Below the pieces are notes generated by a model. The model was given only the letters and a program-made list of their open reading frames with translations. It was not told the origin of the DNA and searched no databases. 64,000 nt of DNA, from contig NC_083674.1 of assembly GCF_030384665.1 (NCBI RefSeq), positions 2,294,001 through 2,358,000 on the forward strand, given 5' to 3'. A program made the translations under genes and the position numbers. Shown piece by piece: positions 1 to 9,779 of the stretch (position 1 is its first letter; every line of letters starts with the position of its first letter). Source of the DNA: Lodderomyces elongisporus. Its lineage: Eukaryota > Ascomycota > Pichiomycetes > Serinales > Debaryomycetaceae.

Positions 1-177
1 TTTGGCAGCACCCATTTGGTTTTTTGTTATGAAGCATTTGGTAGCGTATACAATTGCACACGCCCTTCTGTTCCCCTCACTTCCTCGCGGGTTTTGCAAC
101 CACAATGTATATGGCATAACACAATTTACTTGTTAGTCTCCAACCACAAGGCGTGGCGAGAGGGCTACTTGGTGAAG

Positions 178-185
178 TATAAATA
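178..185 (+). promoter_or_regulatory. TATA box of the left-arm gene
   Basis: TATAAATA lies 150 nt upstream of the ATG at 328. The same octamer in the same context occurs upstream of all sixteen right-hand genes, 173-180 nt from their start codons. Its survival next to a strongly diverged coding region supports a real promoter element. Activity is inferred. Confidence 0.6.
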
Positions 186-214
186 TCCACAAACAAAACC
201 CTTGTGACCTCAAA

Positions 215-245
215 CCTTTTTTTGCCCTTTTCTTCTTCTTTCGCC
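215..245 (+). promoter_or_regulatory. CT-rich tract between TATA box and start codon
   Basis: A pyrimidine-only stretch, broken by single G residues, lies between the TATA box and the ATG. Right-hand units carry a longer version in the same place. CT blocks between TATA and ATG are common in strongly expressed yeast genes and often mark transcription start regions; use in this organism is inferred. Confidence 0.45.
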
Positions 246-327
246 AGAAGTAAACCCACAACCAAAGTCTCACTACGTTTTAAACAAGTCAGACTTTACC
301 TGTTAGTTTACTTAATCAAATTCTAAA

Positions 328-705
328 ATGAAAATTTTTAAGAAGCTTTTTAACACCGCCTCCAAGTCAAAGGAGGCAGAACCAGCCGAACGCAATGTTC
401 GGTATCCAATTCCAGGGGAGACATCAGGCTCACCAGTATCGGTTCCTTCACCGGCTACAGGGTCGGAAACCTTCTACGAGGTAGATTTAGGCGCTGAAGA
501 CGTGGAGGAAAAGAAGCTGGTGAGGAGACAATTCCCCCTGTTTAGACCATTTGGATGGTTTAAAGAGAGGAGAGAGGAGAAGGAGTTAGCTGAAAGGGTT
601 CTTTTGGCTAAGGGGATGGTTGCCGGCATTCGTGCGTTGCATCCCAACAGAAAGAAGAAGAAGAAGATGAATAACAACAACAACAACAACAACAACAACA
701 ACCTC

Positions 706-761
<56 letters not shown>

Positions 762-795
762 CCTCAACAACAACAACAACAACAACAACAACCTC

Positions 796-859
<64 letters not shown>

Positions 860-1707
860 GCTGCAAACCTTTCACATACGGAAAGTTTGTAGCAAACGTA
901 GAGTCATACTGTCCTCGACTGTGTCAGGAAATCAGAGCTTCAATGGGCTTCTCGGATTCCGAATACGTACAGTCCATTTCTCAAGGACTCACAAAACTTG
1001 AGAATGGAAATTACAAATCGGGTGATAGGAAGTTTATTGTACACCGGGTCACAAAGAGAGAATTTGAAAATGTGATCAGGTGGCTCCCTGAAATACTTGG
1101 CGAGGACGAGTATGAGTCGCTACTTATACCTGTCCTTCAATTAGTCGAGATGCAGTTAAAGACGAAAACCAAATACTTCGTTGTAACACGCAATCTCGAC
1201 TATAGGACAGAGTTTTTATTGGAATACAAGTTTTCCCGGAATGGCAAGGAATCTGCTATATCACGTCGCCATCCCAACAATTTCAGGCTCACAGAAACTC
1301 GGAAGTTCCCAGAAAATGAGGCTTGGGATTGGTGGGATAATTATCGCTTTTTAGAAGACGTATCTTTTCTAGCTGCCAAAGAAAGATACGGCTTCAAGTT
1401 TGTAATATGTGCTGCATATGCAGATGATGGGGACCATAGAGTTTGGTATTATATTGATGATTGGTTTAAAGACAGTCCAAGCGGGGTCTCTCGATTAGGT
1501 CAGAGTAGGCGCAAATTGTCTGAGAAGTATGCTCTTTGGATTTACAATCTTTTCAATTTTCATTTGAACCTGGTGGAAGGTCCATTGAAGATGAAGGACT
1601 TTGATCGCATATATCAACGTCCTAGAAAAGAAAAATCCTTTATTCAGAGAAAGTTGGCCGAAATGTTTTGCTGCGATCTGAGACCCTCAAGCTCTGAATC
1701 AATCTGA
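328..1707 (+). CDS. Left-arm paralogue of the array protein, with poly-Asn insert (459 aa)
   Basis: I do not recognise the family. The start at 328 has A at -3, and its first 30 residues align with the start of the array protein (shared pattern FNT-SKSK-PAER-VR-PGE). Homology to the array protein continues after the insert: a block with N-ESY, G-S-Y-QS, YKS-D-KF, I-LP and a final YA-W with H-EG-L-F. There is no signal peptide or membrane segment; the N-terminal third is highly charged. Residues 115-177 are almost pure Asn with three interspersed Leu, preceded by a run of Lys. The insert replaces a short non-repetitive segment of the array protein. Because protein similarity persists where DNA has diverged, this is probably a genuine coding gene. 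The KVRF motif of the array protein reads NVRY here. It is transcribed toward the core. Function unknown. Confidence 0.8.
670..858 (+). repeat. (AAC)n microsatellite encoding poly-Asn
   Basis: A 189-bp run of AAC triplets is interrupted by three CTC codons. It sits in frame inside the left-arm gene, so length changes add or remove whole Asn codons. The right-hand genes have no such run at the equivalent place. Confidence 0.97.
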
Positions 1708-1810
1708 AGGAGTCGAGCTCTTTCTTAGCCCATCTTCTACCCATTCATCTTCAACCTAATCACTGGTGCTAATTGCAGACAAAAAATGAAAAGCAAACCC
1801 GTGTGGCTGA

Positions 1811-1990
1811 TATTCCTACTGCTATTCCTGCTATTCCTGCTATTCCTGCTATTCCTACTGCTATTTCTACTGCTATTTCTACTGCTATTCCTACTGCTAT
1901 TTCTACTGCTATTTCTACTGCTATTTCTACTGCTATTTCTACTGCTATTTCTACTGATATCCCTACTGCTATTCCTGCTGCTTTTTCTGA
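1811..1990. repeat. Pyrimidine-rich 12-bp minisatellite specific to the left arm
   Basis: Tandem copies of a TACTGCTATTTC-like dodecamer, with a shorter CTGCTATTC version at the left edge, lie about 100 bp past the stop codon of the left-arm gene. Right-hand units carry only a single unexpanded segment at the equivalent site, between the poly(A) tract and the spacer. The array is open in several frames, which I treat as a by-product of the 12-bp period. Confidence 0.9.
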
Positions 1991-2000
1991 TGTTACCTCT

Positions 2001-2058
2001 GTTGCTGCTTCACGGATGACTATATCACAAACCCAACCATGATCCCAAAGCAGGGGGA
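2001..2058. repeat. First copy of an internal ~58-bp duplication in the left arm
   Basis: This segment, containing GACTATATCACAAACCCA and a following ATGATCCCAAAG, recurs at 2841-2900 with a few substitutions. In right-hand units it occurs once, next to the spacer. Each left copy abuts one of the two pyrimidine-rich minisatellites, so a segment bearing minisatellite plus boundary was probably duplicated. Confidence 0.8.
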
Positions 2059-2393
2059 GCCCACTGACCTCTGCTACCGTTTCCCATAGCCTACCACAAC
2101 ATTGCACTAGTGTAGCTGCTGACTCACACATTTATTCTGAACTTGGCAGATCCTGCGACAAAATGGCGCCTTTGTCGTATGATCTTGTACGGGGAACGAA
2201 AAATGTCGAGGACGCATATGCACTAGGAGTATCAACAAGGCACAGCGGGATCATATAATCACAGGTTGAGTTGTATAAGTCACCGTGCAAGTTGTTTCAG
2301 ATGGTGCAGAAGTAGAGCTTGCGGAATCTACTTTCGTTTTCGGGATTTGTTTATGTTACATTAAATCATTGTTTGCTCGTGAAGTAATAGTAT

Positions 2394-2427
2394 TACTACC
2401 ACTACTACTACTACTACCACCACCACC

Positions 2428-2486
<59 letters not shown>

Positions 2487-2560
2487 CACCACTACCACCA
2501 CTACCACCACTACCACCACCACCACCACCACCATTACTACGACCGCTACCACCACTAATA
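2394..2560. repeat. (CTA/CCA)n trinucleotide repeat
   Basis: Alternating ACT and ACC triplets run for about 165 bp. Right-hand units carry only a short GGTGGTAGTAGTAGTGG remnant (reverse strand) at this place, so the tract expanded in the left arm or contracted in the array. Confidence 0.9.
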
Positions 2561-2654
2561 TTTATCATATTTATTATACTTAACATATTTATCATAGTGT
2601 GTGCTATCCAATGTCGACCAAACTTAAACCATGCCATTCAAATTTGTCAAGAAT

Positions 2655-2795
2655 GTTTCTGGTGCTACTTCTGGTGTTATTTCTGGTGTTACTTCTGGTG
2701 CTACTTCTGGTGTTATTTCTGGTGTTACTTCTGGTGTTACTTCTGGTGTTATTTCTGGTGTTATTTCTGGTGTTATTTCCGGTGTTATTTCTGGT
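2655..2795. repeat. 12-bp minisatellite at the site of the right-hand 24-bp arrays
   Basis: Tandem TTCTGGTGTTAT/C-type dodecamers. The flank (GTGTGCTATCC, GTCGACCAAACTT, CAAATTTGTCA) matches the flank of the 24-bp arrays of U1-U16, so both occupy the same locus but with different consensus sequences. They have either expanded independently or been homogenised separately. Confidence 0.85.
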
Positions 2796-2840
2796 AGTGT
2801 TGCTGATGCTGTTCCTGCTATTGCTGTTTCTACTATTGAT

Positions 2841-2900
2841 GTTGCTGCTCCATGGCCGACTATATCACAAACCCAGCCATGATCCCAAAGAAGGGGAGCT
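2841..2900. repeat. Second copy of the internal ~58-bp duplication
   Basis: Partner of 2001-2058. The stretch that follows, to about 3070, has no counterpart in the right-hand units and no recognisable gene. Confidence 0.8.
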
Positions 2901-3189
2901 CGCCAAAAAGTGTGCCCGTGTTCATACACCACAAAGGGCCCTGCTACTACTTATTTTATCCGTCACTGGCACGCACACACTTTTGGTATCTCCCATTGCA
3001 CCTGCATCTTCGCTCGTTTAACATATACAGCTTTCACTCGTTTTCAGGAACACATCAAGGTGGGGGACTCGATGACTTTTGCTATTAATCTTTACACTTT
3101 TCTTTCTAATATTAACACACCTTTCTGTTTTTGTATACACTCTGCTATTTGTAAATGAACCATTCTTCTATCTCGCACTCTGCCTACAA

Positions 3190-3564
3190 ATTATTTCTCA
3201 AATTGGACGTTCTGTATATTTCGCGCAATCGCTGTCATTGCAAACTAGAGTATCTCGGGTTGGAGTATGTGTATGTATACGCGCACGTGAGCTGCTGTGA
3301 ACGAGTTAACCTCAGATACACGTAATATACACGTAAGATGGACGCGCGCGGGTGCGTGTGTACTTTACAAAAAACTTTACAAAAAAACACTACAGTGGGC
3401 AGCAGCAGTGATAGGAGCCAGATTCTCCCTATGTTCTGGAAGTGGCGCATTTTTGTAGAACTGACATAGGATCCAGCCTGGGGTTCAACCTAGGGCTCAA
3501 CCTGGGATCCGGCCTATATGATGTAAATGTATGGGGCGGGGAAAGAGGGAGGGAGTAGCTGAGC
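3190..3564 (-). repeat. Near-invariant CpG-rich edge block, left copy
   Basis: Reverse complement of the segment around 12738-13112 in the array. Over the 216 bp at 3235-3450 I find one substitution against the array copy. It contains CACGTG, two TTACGTGTAT repeats and, at 3469-3516, four 12-bp repeats. It includes a 71-codon ORF on the - strand (3235-3450) identical in protein sequence to the array copies. The hydrophobic N-terminus of that ORF (residues 9-28) could be a signal or anchor segment. With one synonymous difference I cannot tell coding constraint from recent exchange. Confidence 0.7.
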
Positions 3565-3565
3565 A

Positions 3566-6500
3566 TGTACTAGTCTGTCGATTTTTCAAGACGGCACCGG
3601 TGAAGAGCTGCATAGTCCATTTTATAGTTGTCCATTATTTCTACAAAGGCAACGAAGTCCCATTCTAAGCAGTTGGTGGGGTACATTTATTTTCATGAAC
3701 TCCTACCCTCTTTTGCACTTGTGACAAAAGTTGAGAAAACAATGTGCACCGCTTCTTCATGTTTGTAAAGCGCGTGTTTGAGATAGAAATTGATGAAAAG
3801 TTCATTAATTAATTAGAAGTAAGTTGAAGCATATTTCTATCTAGATTATTCAAAACCAGTAAAGAGGAAGTACTAGTATCCTTACACACGAAACTGCAAG
3901 GAAAATTCAATGAATAATAGTTCCCTGCACATGACATCACAAAACTACTAAAACCACATGTATCCATAAAGAATAATAGCTAATAATCGAAAGTCATAAA
4001 GACGAGTTCACACAATTACATAGCTTAGATGTCAAGCTTAAATTGCTAACCGTGAAAATGAAGAACAAAGAACACCCATGCAAAAGCAATGAAACAAAGT
4101 TTCAATAAACTTCCTAAATAAAGTTATCAACTAATGCATTAATAACTATTAAACACGAGATATTTTGCTCCCTAGATTCATACATCAGTGAGTGAACCAA
4201 ATTTTGAAACGCTTTTCTCTTTAATCAACTTTCTTCTACAATTGGTAAAATCCTAATACTTTTCAATATCAAAATCGAATCTGAAGGCAATTATTGAAAC
4301 AAATTATTTTTTGTGCGTTAATTCCAGGCACCCAGTAAAAAAGCTCATGAGGGTTAGCGAATGAACTGAAAACATGCTCGAGGGCATTAACTATGACAAG
4401 ACAGAACATATGATGTTACCAGCTAAAACACATGACGTTAGCACTTTACTTTGTAGCTCTACTTCCAAATTTAAGATTAAGTTTATATTACCAACACTGC
4501 TCTCTCAAATAAGTTAATCAAACAAAATAAGAATAAACTTCAGCTAAACTTCCATTTGACTCCAAAAAAGGAATAGATTCCGTATATATTGCATAGATAG
4601 TAGTACATAGCAATACAGAATACAGGAGTATCCTGAGATTTGCGAGCACATTTCGAAGAACATCAACTTGCAAGGTATTATTCAAAGATTATTGAGAAAT
4701 GATCTAAATATTAGATTCCCTACCAGCATGGAGTATAACATCTAACTGACAGCATCTTACATGAATTAATTTATGCAACAAACCAATCTATCTTAAATCT
4801 TTTTCGCACAATACAAAAAGCAAATGACTTGATCAAATACACTATCTTAGCTAACAATTACTTTTATTGTCAAAAACAGATTACCAATTTCGAACGAGCT
4901 ACGTATGTGAGAATCAATAACACTTATAAAAATAATAAAACATTCGCGTACGCTGAAATAAAACAACAATTTGAAAGCATTTGTAATAGAATACCAAATT
5001 GTATTTGAACTACATTTCAGAACCTTTATTGATACAGTAGCGTTGAAAAAAAGGTGTATGACAGAAATTATTGAATCTTACTAATCGTCAATACCAGCTT
5101 TAACAAATAGAGAAATTTTATGAAATTATACAAGAATAAATAGTAATATAAAATGCATAGAAGAAAATAAAAAGCAATAGTTGATTCTTTCAAAAACTAT
5201 GTCTTTACGAAATACGCCACATATAGTAACTTAAGATTTTTTTCAAAAAGTTTATTGTTTGGTTTAACATGCAGTTTCGGAAAGTTACAAAATTTAAACT
5301 AAGAAACGGCTTGATTGTCACTTACCAAAAGCTCGAATTGAATTCAAAATAGCTTAAAAACCAGAAAATAAAAACCTACATCTCTCTTCAAGATGACATA
5401 TACTTCCAAAACCTTTTACTAGAGAGGTAATCTAAAGTACCTTTTATTACAGAATGAATTTTTAAAAACCTACTATTAGAATACAATGTAACTATTGCAA
5501 ATGATAGTAGAGGAGATTGACTTAGATTGCACACTTTAATGGAAATTTCAGTAACGGACCATGTAATTGATAAATTTAGTACTCCAAAAATTCATACTGG
5601 AAGATATGTTGGTTTGATTAAGATGACAATTAGTTCATCATTCAACTGTTACATTAAGCTCTACACAACTCATTCAAGTCGCACTTAACATATTCAATTG
5701 GCCTTTTCGATAGTTTTCTTTCAAATTGTGCCGCGATGCTTTTTAATATTAACATGTTTAGGTTGGTGACTGCTCTATATTAAACACAAAGTGGGTGTAG
5801 TCTAGATTGCCTTTATTGAGTGCTGTAGTTGACAAATAATCACTCTAATTGCGATTTGGATGCGACCTTTTTAAAAAAAATCATATGTCATTATGATTTT
5901 GTCCCACTGGAACAAATAACTATTAAGTTTTGCGGGTGTCAGTTATTGCATTTAGTCATATATGAAATGTTCAAGATAGGACTGAATTTGATCTTAATAG
6001 CCTTTGTAGAGATTTTGGTACTTAAGTTATCATTAAAATTTGTTTTGAGTTTTTTGGGTGAACATAAGAGCCTTAATATCGTACTTTCATTTTTGTTTTT
6101 ATTTCTTCATCTTGAAAGTCCCGCCTGTAGTATACTCTTAGTCGAGACCTTATCCAAGAATATGTTTTTTTCTCGCTATATTATCATTTATCCGTTTAGG
6201 GTTTGCAATAGGTAAAGCATTGGTATTCAAAATTCTTTTGATAGCATATAGGTCTGCCTATGCATTCCTCTCAATTCTCCTGCATTTTAAAGATTGATCG
6301 TTACGAATGCAAAAGGCGTCGCGAAAATGTACAATGTTGTTCAAGCGTTTTTAAAATTTTCTACTTTGGAGCTATTTTTTAATGGTCGACTCGGATTGCT
6401 ATCTTATGTTTTGGTTTATTATTGGCATTCTTGTTATTGGGTTATTAGGCAAAGATATAAGAAAGTTTTACTCATTAGTAATTTAATGCTTTGTTCTTGC

Positions 6501-7396
6501 ATAATTGTCTTTACTAAGTTCCTATTATGGATTATGTTTTGATAGATGAATCCTTTTTTGCGACAGAGTATTGTTAGGTACGGATTGCCATCTGTACCTG
6601 TTAGAATCAACTTTTATTTTCTTGCTTGTAGTGTATGAGGAGTTTTTTCTGCCGTATCATGAAGTAATGCTAAAACGGTCTGGATAAGCACTGCCCTATT
6701 TAGTAATCTTATTTTGAATTGATACTGCTTTTTGCATCGCTCGCGACAGATCATATTGGATTATAAATTACTACGTCCTTTATTTTTTATCAACAGAATA
6801 TTCAGTATTTTGGAGTTAATATGGTATAACTTGCATAATAAATTATTTTTTTTCGCTTTTGGCAAAGCAGGCTGGCTTGTTAGTAAGGTTTTATTTTTTC
6901 GGCTTATGATGCGTCTTGTTTATTATATTCTGATTTGTAATTTAAGCTACGGCTGATTACGAATTTCGTGCTTCGACATTTTGGTAGCTACTGTCGTCTA
7001 TAGTAAAGCAAAGGCTTTGTGGTTAGGAAGACTCATGTCATGTTCTTGAAGTTCAAAAAATGAGCATCATCAATATCGTTTTCTTGGCAGTGTAAGTATT
7101 GTGAAATGTTTGGCAATAATACGTTTAAATTGTTTTCATATTTTCTTGAACCCCCACCCTTTTTTTTGTGATTGCGAAATTTGTTGGTTATTTGTTGCCG
7201 ATCCTGTCCTTGTGTTCTTTTTTTTTGCATGTAAGTGAGTGGCTCTTTTTCTTCCTAATCCTCAAGGTTTGTTTTCTAGTTTGGCTCTAGCATTGCGTCT
7301 TAAATAGTTGATTAATATTACCACCTTGCCATGATGTAAATACATCACTGTGCAACTGGTCATATGCTTCAAAAGTAGCATCTTTTGTAGTTCAAG
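3566..7396. other. AT-rich skewed part of the core, no convincing gene
   Basis: No ORF here looks coding. Longer open frames (5829-6215, 6294-6542, 6732-6956) lie in the T-rich half, where A-containing stop codons are rare, and encode Phe/Leu/Ile-rich sequence. I see no tRNA, tandem repeat or transposon ends. The skew switch lies at about 5.65-5.75 kb. Confidence 0.6.
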
Positions 7397-7853
7397 ATGG
7401 CCTGGCCAATCAGTGCATGGGTTCAGAATTGTGAAGCAGAGACTCGTGTAGATAATGTAGTCAATTTAGACTGTATGACAAGAGAGCAGGTAACTGTTCA
7501 CCTAGCAAGCGATGCAGCTTACAAGTAAGCTAATCAATATGAAATTTCTTATTACCAAACAGACGTAATTTTGGTTGTATATTTGACCATAAGTTGGTAT
7601 TCTCAGATTTAATTCAAGATTAAGACTCTGTGGATAATCTTCTCTGAAGAATTTGAATATCTGGTCACAAAATCTTCACTTTTGATGTATCACCAGACAC
7701 AAGTCTTTTTGATTGAATCTCCTGAAGTCAAAGCATAATAGCTTCTGCTACATGTGAGCAAAACTTTTGTGGGACTGTAATTTTTTTTTTAGAACGACAC
7801 ATGAAGGCACTGGAGCTGGAAAGGTGTTTGAACCGATAGTAGATTATCTTTAA
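7397..7853 (+). CDS. Candidate small two-exon gene (62 codons)
   Basis: Exon 1 runs 7397-7524 from an ATG with A at -3 and ends at a donor GTAAGC. A candidate acceptor, ten T then AG, ends at 7792. Joining to exon 2 (7793-7853, TAA stop) keeps frame and gives a soluble, mixed-composition peptide with GTGAGK near the end of the second exon. Alternatives: an acceptor at 7562 (AAACAG) also keeps frame for 20 codons, and a TTTTGTAG acceptor at 7390 could make exon 1 internal. The candidate sits where the strong strand skew has faded. No family recognised. Splice sites are read by eye, so this is a weak call. Confidence 0.25.
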
Positions 7854-8826
7854 TTGCGACTTTCATATCTCAGAATGAAGAATTGCAAAACGATCTATAA
7901 ACTGTTTGTGCTGTAACTTCATCAGTATTGTTTTTTCTTTCTAGTTCTGAATCTACCTGTGGACAAGCTTCATGATAATTGCAAGTAGGATCCTTTTTCA
8001 TTTCGGAAATAATGGAAAAGACTTGGGGACCTATAGCACGGGGAAGGGCTTGTCCTCGCAATTTTTTGGAAGAGGGTGGGGGGAAGCTAAAAATACCGAT
8101 GGGCAAAGGGAACTACTAAGCAATAGCAATGAAAGTTTGTGATAAGGTGCCGTCTAATTTTGTCTGCTTTTTTGTAAATATTATATATATATATTTTTTT
8201 TGATTGTTACTTGCAAGTTTGGTGTTGGGTGGATGAGAAGTCTCATCTTTCAAAGCAAGAGCCCCCGGCTATTATACCACCCGCTGTTCATCTAGCTCTC
8301 TTGTTTTCGATATTGGTATTATCTCAACCATCCTGTTTATTTATACCCCTTATTATATCCACAACCCAAGAAAAAGACCCACTGAGACTCGCTTCGTCTT
8401 TCCCCGGCATCATTTTTGCATTGCATGTATACAATCTTCGATTTAGTTTGCATAACACTAGCATGATATTTGCATGCATGTCTCTCTTGTTGCTCTCGAT
8501 AAGCTAAATGCTTACTTGATAAATACCATGTACGACACTGGTTAATTTAGCCAATTCGTTAGGCGTCAACTGCCAACACTCTTCCGAGATCAAAGAGACT
8601 GAAAAATTTGATAAGTCTAGAAGAAGTGGAAAGGGACATTTAGCAATATTTTTACGCAAAATTTGAGAAACATGTTATTTCGGTATCCGGTCTCAAATAG
8701 CATTCATGAAAGCAAAATAAACAACATAATTTAATATACAAAACACCAATTCCCAAATTGTATTTTTAGGGCTAGTAGCTGTCCGCTCTTCATTCTAAAG
8801 TGTATTTTGTAGTGGATGCAATGATC
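7854..8826. other. Core segment with no supported gene
   Basis: It contains a 78-codon open frame on the - strand (7870-8106) of unremarkable composition and a 98-codon + strand frame (8211-8507) rich in Leu, Ile and Ser; neither is supported. A short (TA)n followed by T8 lies at about 8182-8202. A TATA-like, then CT-rich, stretch around 8335-8430 could be a promoter, but no good ORF follows it closely. Confidence 0.4.
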
Positions 8827-8923
8827 TCTAACGCATTCAAAAGACCTCCTTGTTGTCAGAGCGCCAGAAATTGAGGTTTTCAATGTCCACGACAACCATC
8901 ATCTCCAATATAATGACTATAGA

Positions 8924-9181
8924 ATGACAACAAAAGCATATTGTGAATTTGGGCTTTTAATGGGTAAAACCAACATAATTCAAAGATATAGCTTGTTAAC
9001 AGTAGAAGAGAGTAGTAACAACTCTCGTTCATTCGTTTCCTCGTGCATGAACAAGTTGATCTCAATTGAACACAGTACCTCAAATGCCAATATATACGGC
9101 ACAGGTGACTTTGGACTTAAACAATATAAGTCGGAAACATCTTATAAATTACAACTCAAGATTCTCTTAAATACCGTTTGA
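8924..9181 (+). CDS. Candidate ORF of unknown function (85 codons; open from 8827)
   Basis: The frame is open from 8827 to the TGA ending at 9181 (about 118 codons), with the first ATG in frame at 8924 and A at -3. Composition is balanced and hydrophilic rather than the Phe/Leu or Asn/Lys bias of chance frames in this core. The upstream in-frame part could belong to an earlier exon, but I found no clean acceptor. No homology to the array protein and no recognised motif. It could still be chance. Confidence 0.25.
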   Translation: MTTKAYCEFGLLMGKTNIIQRYSLLTVEESSNNSRSFVSSCMNKLISIEHSTSNANIYGTGDFGLKQYKSETSYKLQLKILLNTV

Positions 9182-9420
9182 TTAACGACACTTCAAAAGA
9201 AAGTAGTTAGCAACTTTTAACCTATCTGCTCTCTACCATTTTAGTGCATGTATAAAATAACACCAGGGGATATTAAAAATCATTTAGAACCACATAAAAG
9301 TAAATTTCAAATTGCGACCATAGTGTGGCCATCGGGAGTCAAATATATGTAGCTTGCTCCGCATTGAGTGCGTGTAGGAAACGTACCAGTTAATTCATGC
9401 AAAAATTCGAAACATCGATA
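9182..9420. other. Core tail without recognisable features
   Basis: AT-rich; no open frame of note, no repeat, no RNA gene seen. Confidence 0.4.
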
Positions 9421-9488
9421 CCAGAAATGTGAAGCCAATAGTATCCAGTTGCAACGGAAAGTGCACAACTAGAGTTGATGAATAGTGT
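9421..9488 (+). repeat. Degenerate fragment of the repeat unit at the core's right edge
   Basis: Aligned by eye to the promoter-side segment of the array unit at about 12472-12538. Shared runs include GCCAATAGT, GAAAGTG, ACAAC, AGAGT and GATGAAT, with roughly one base in four changed from 9434 on. The next 400 bp of a full unit (hairpin, 12-bp repeats) are missing before U1 starts at 9508. This is therefore an old, decayed end of the array. Confidence 0.65.
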
Positions 9489-9507
9489 CTCAAGATTTAC
9501 TTGATAT

Positions 9508-9670
9508 ACACACCCACCCGCGCGCGTCCATCTTACGTGTATATTACGTGTATCTGAGGTTAACTCGTTCACAGCAGCTCACGTGCGCGTATACATACAC
9601 ATACTCCAACCCGAGATACTCTAGTTTGCAATGACAGCGATTGCGCGAAATATACAGAACGTTCAATTTT
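9508..9670. promoter_or_regulatory. CpG-rich block with CACGTG (U1 copy)
   Basis: Contains CCGCGCGCG, two TTACGTGTAT repeats, the palindrome CACGTG at 9580-9585 and several CG steps, contrasting with the AT-rich core beside it. It is repeated at the start of every unit and in the left arm (within 3190-3370). CACGTG is the core site of bHLH factors such as yeast Cbf1; binding here is not shown. Confidence 0.4.
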
Positions 9671-9779
9671 GTAGGCTGAATGCGAAATAGAAGAATGGTT
9701 CAATTACAAATAGCAGAGTGTTTACATAAACAGAAAAGTGTGTTAATATTAGAAAAAAAAAGTGCAAAGATTAATAGCA

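Larger units (their letters stand above)
1..3564 (-). repeat. Inverted, diverged copy of the 3.4-kb repeat unit (left arm)
   Basis: Seen: this stretch is the reverse complement of the right-hand unit in the same order: promoter, gene, spacer, tandem arrays, CpG-rich block. It enters from the left window edge. Match to the right-hand units stops at 3564, after which the core begins. Similarity is very uneven. About 3190-3564 is almost identical to the right-hand units and the promoter region is close to identical. The spacer at 2135-2350 matches at roughly nine bases in ten, and the coding region is strongly diverged. Expanded simple repeats at 1811-1990, 2394-2560 and 2655-2795 are specific to this copy. 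It lacks about 28 bp of the right-hand promoter-side sequence near position 76. The 17-bp hairpin is not visible here because homology ends before it on one side and the window ends on the other. Confidence 0.93.
3565..9507. other. Single-copy core between inverted repeat arms
   Basis: Neither arm's repeat is found inside this 5.9-kb stretch except a degenerate fragment at its right edge. It is mostly AT-rich. Left of about 5.7 kb the + strand favours A and C (hand count 4501-4560: A27 T17 C12 G4). To the right it favours T and G (6421-6480: A18 T24 G13 C5). The bias fades after about 7.25 kb, where composition looks more ordinary. The arrangement of an AT-rich unique core flanked by inverted repeats is the layout of several fungal regional centromeres (for example Schizosaccharomyces pombe, Candida tropicalis). 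Centromere identity is inference only. Confidence 0.75.

Noticed and set aside
474..875. Poly-Leu ORF on the - strand opposite the poly-Asn tract
   Set aside because: Antisense shadow of the AAC repeat; the + strand frame has paralogue support.
5829..6215. 128-codon ORF in the T-rich half of the core
   Set aside because: Phe/Leu/Ile-rich product typical of chance frames in T/G-skewed DNA; no start context or motif support.
7033..7230. 65-codon Lys/Asn-rich - strand ORF
   Set aside because: Composition follows from T-rich + strand sequence; no supporting feature.
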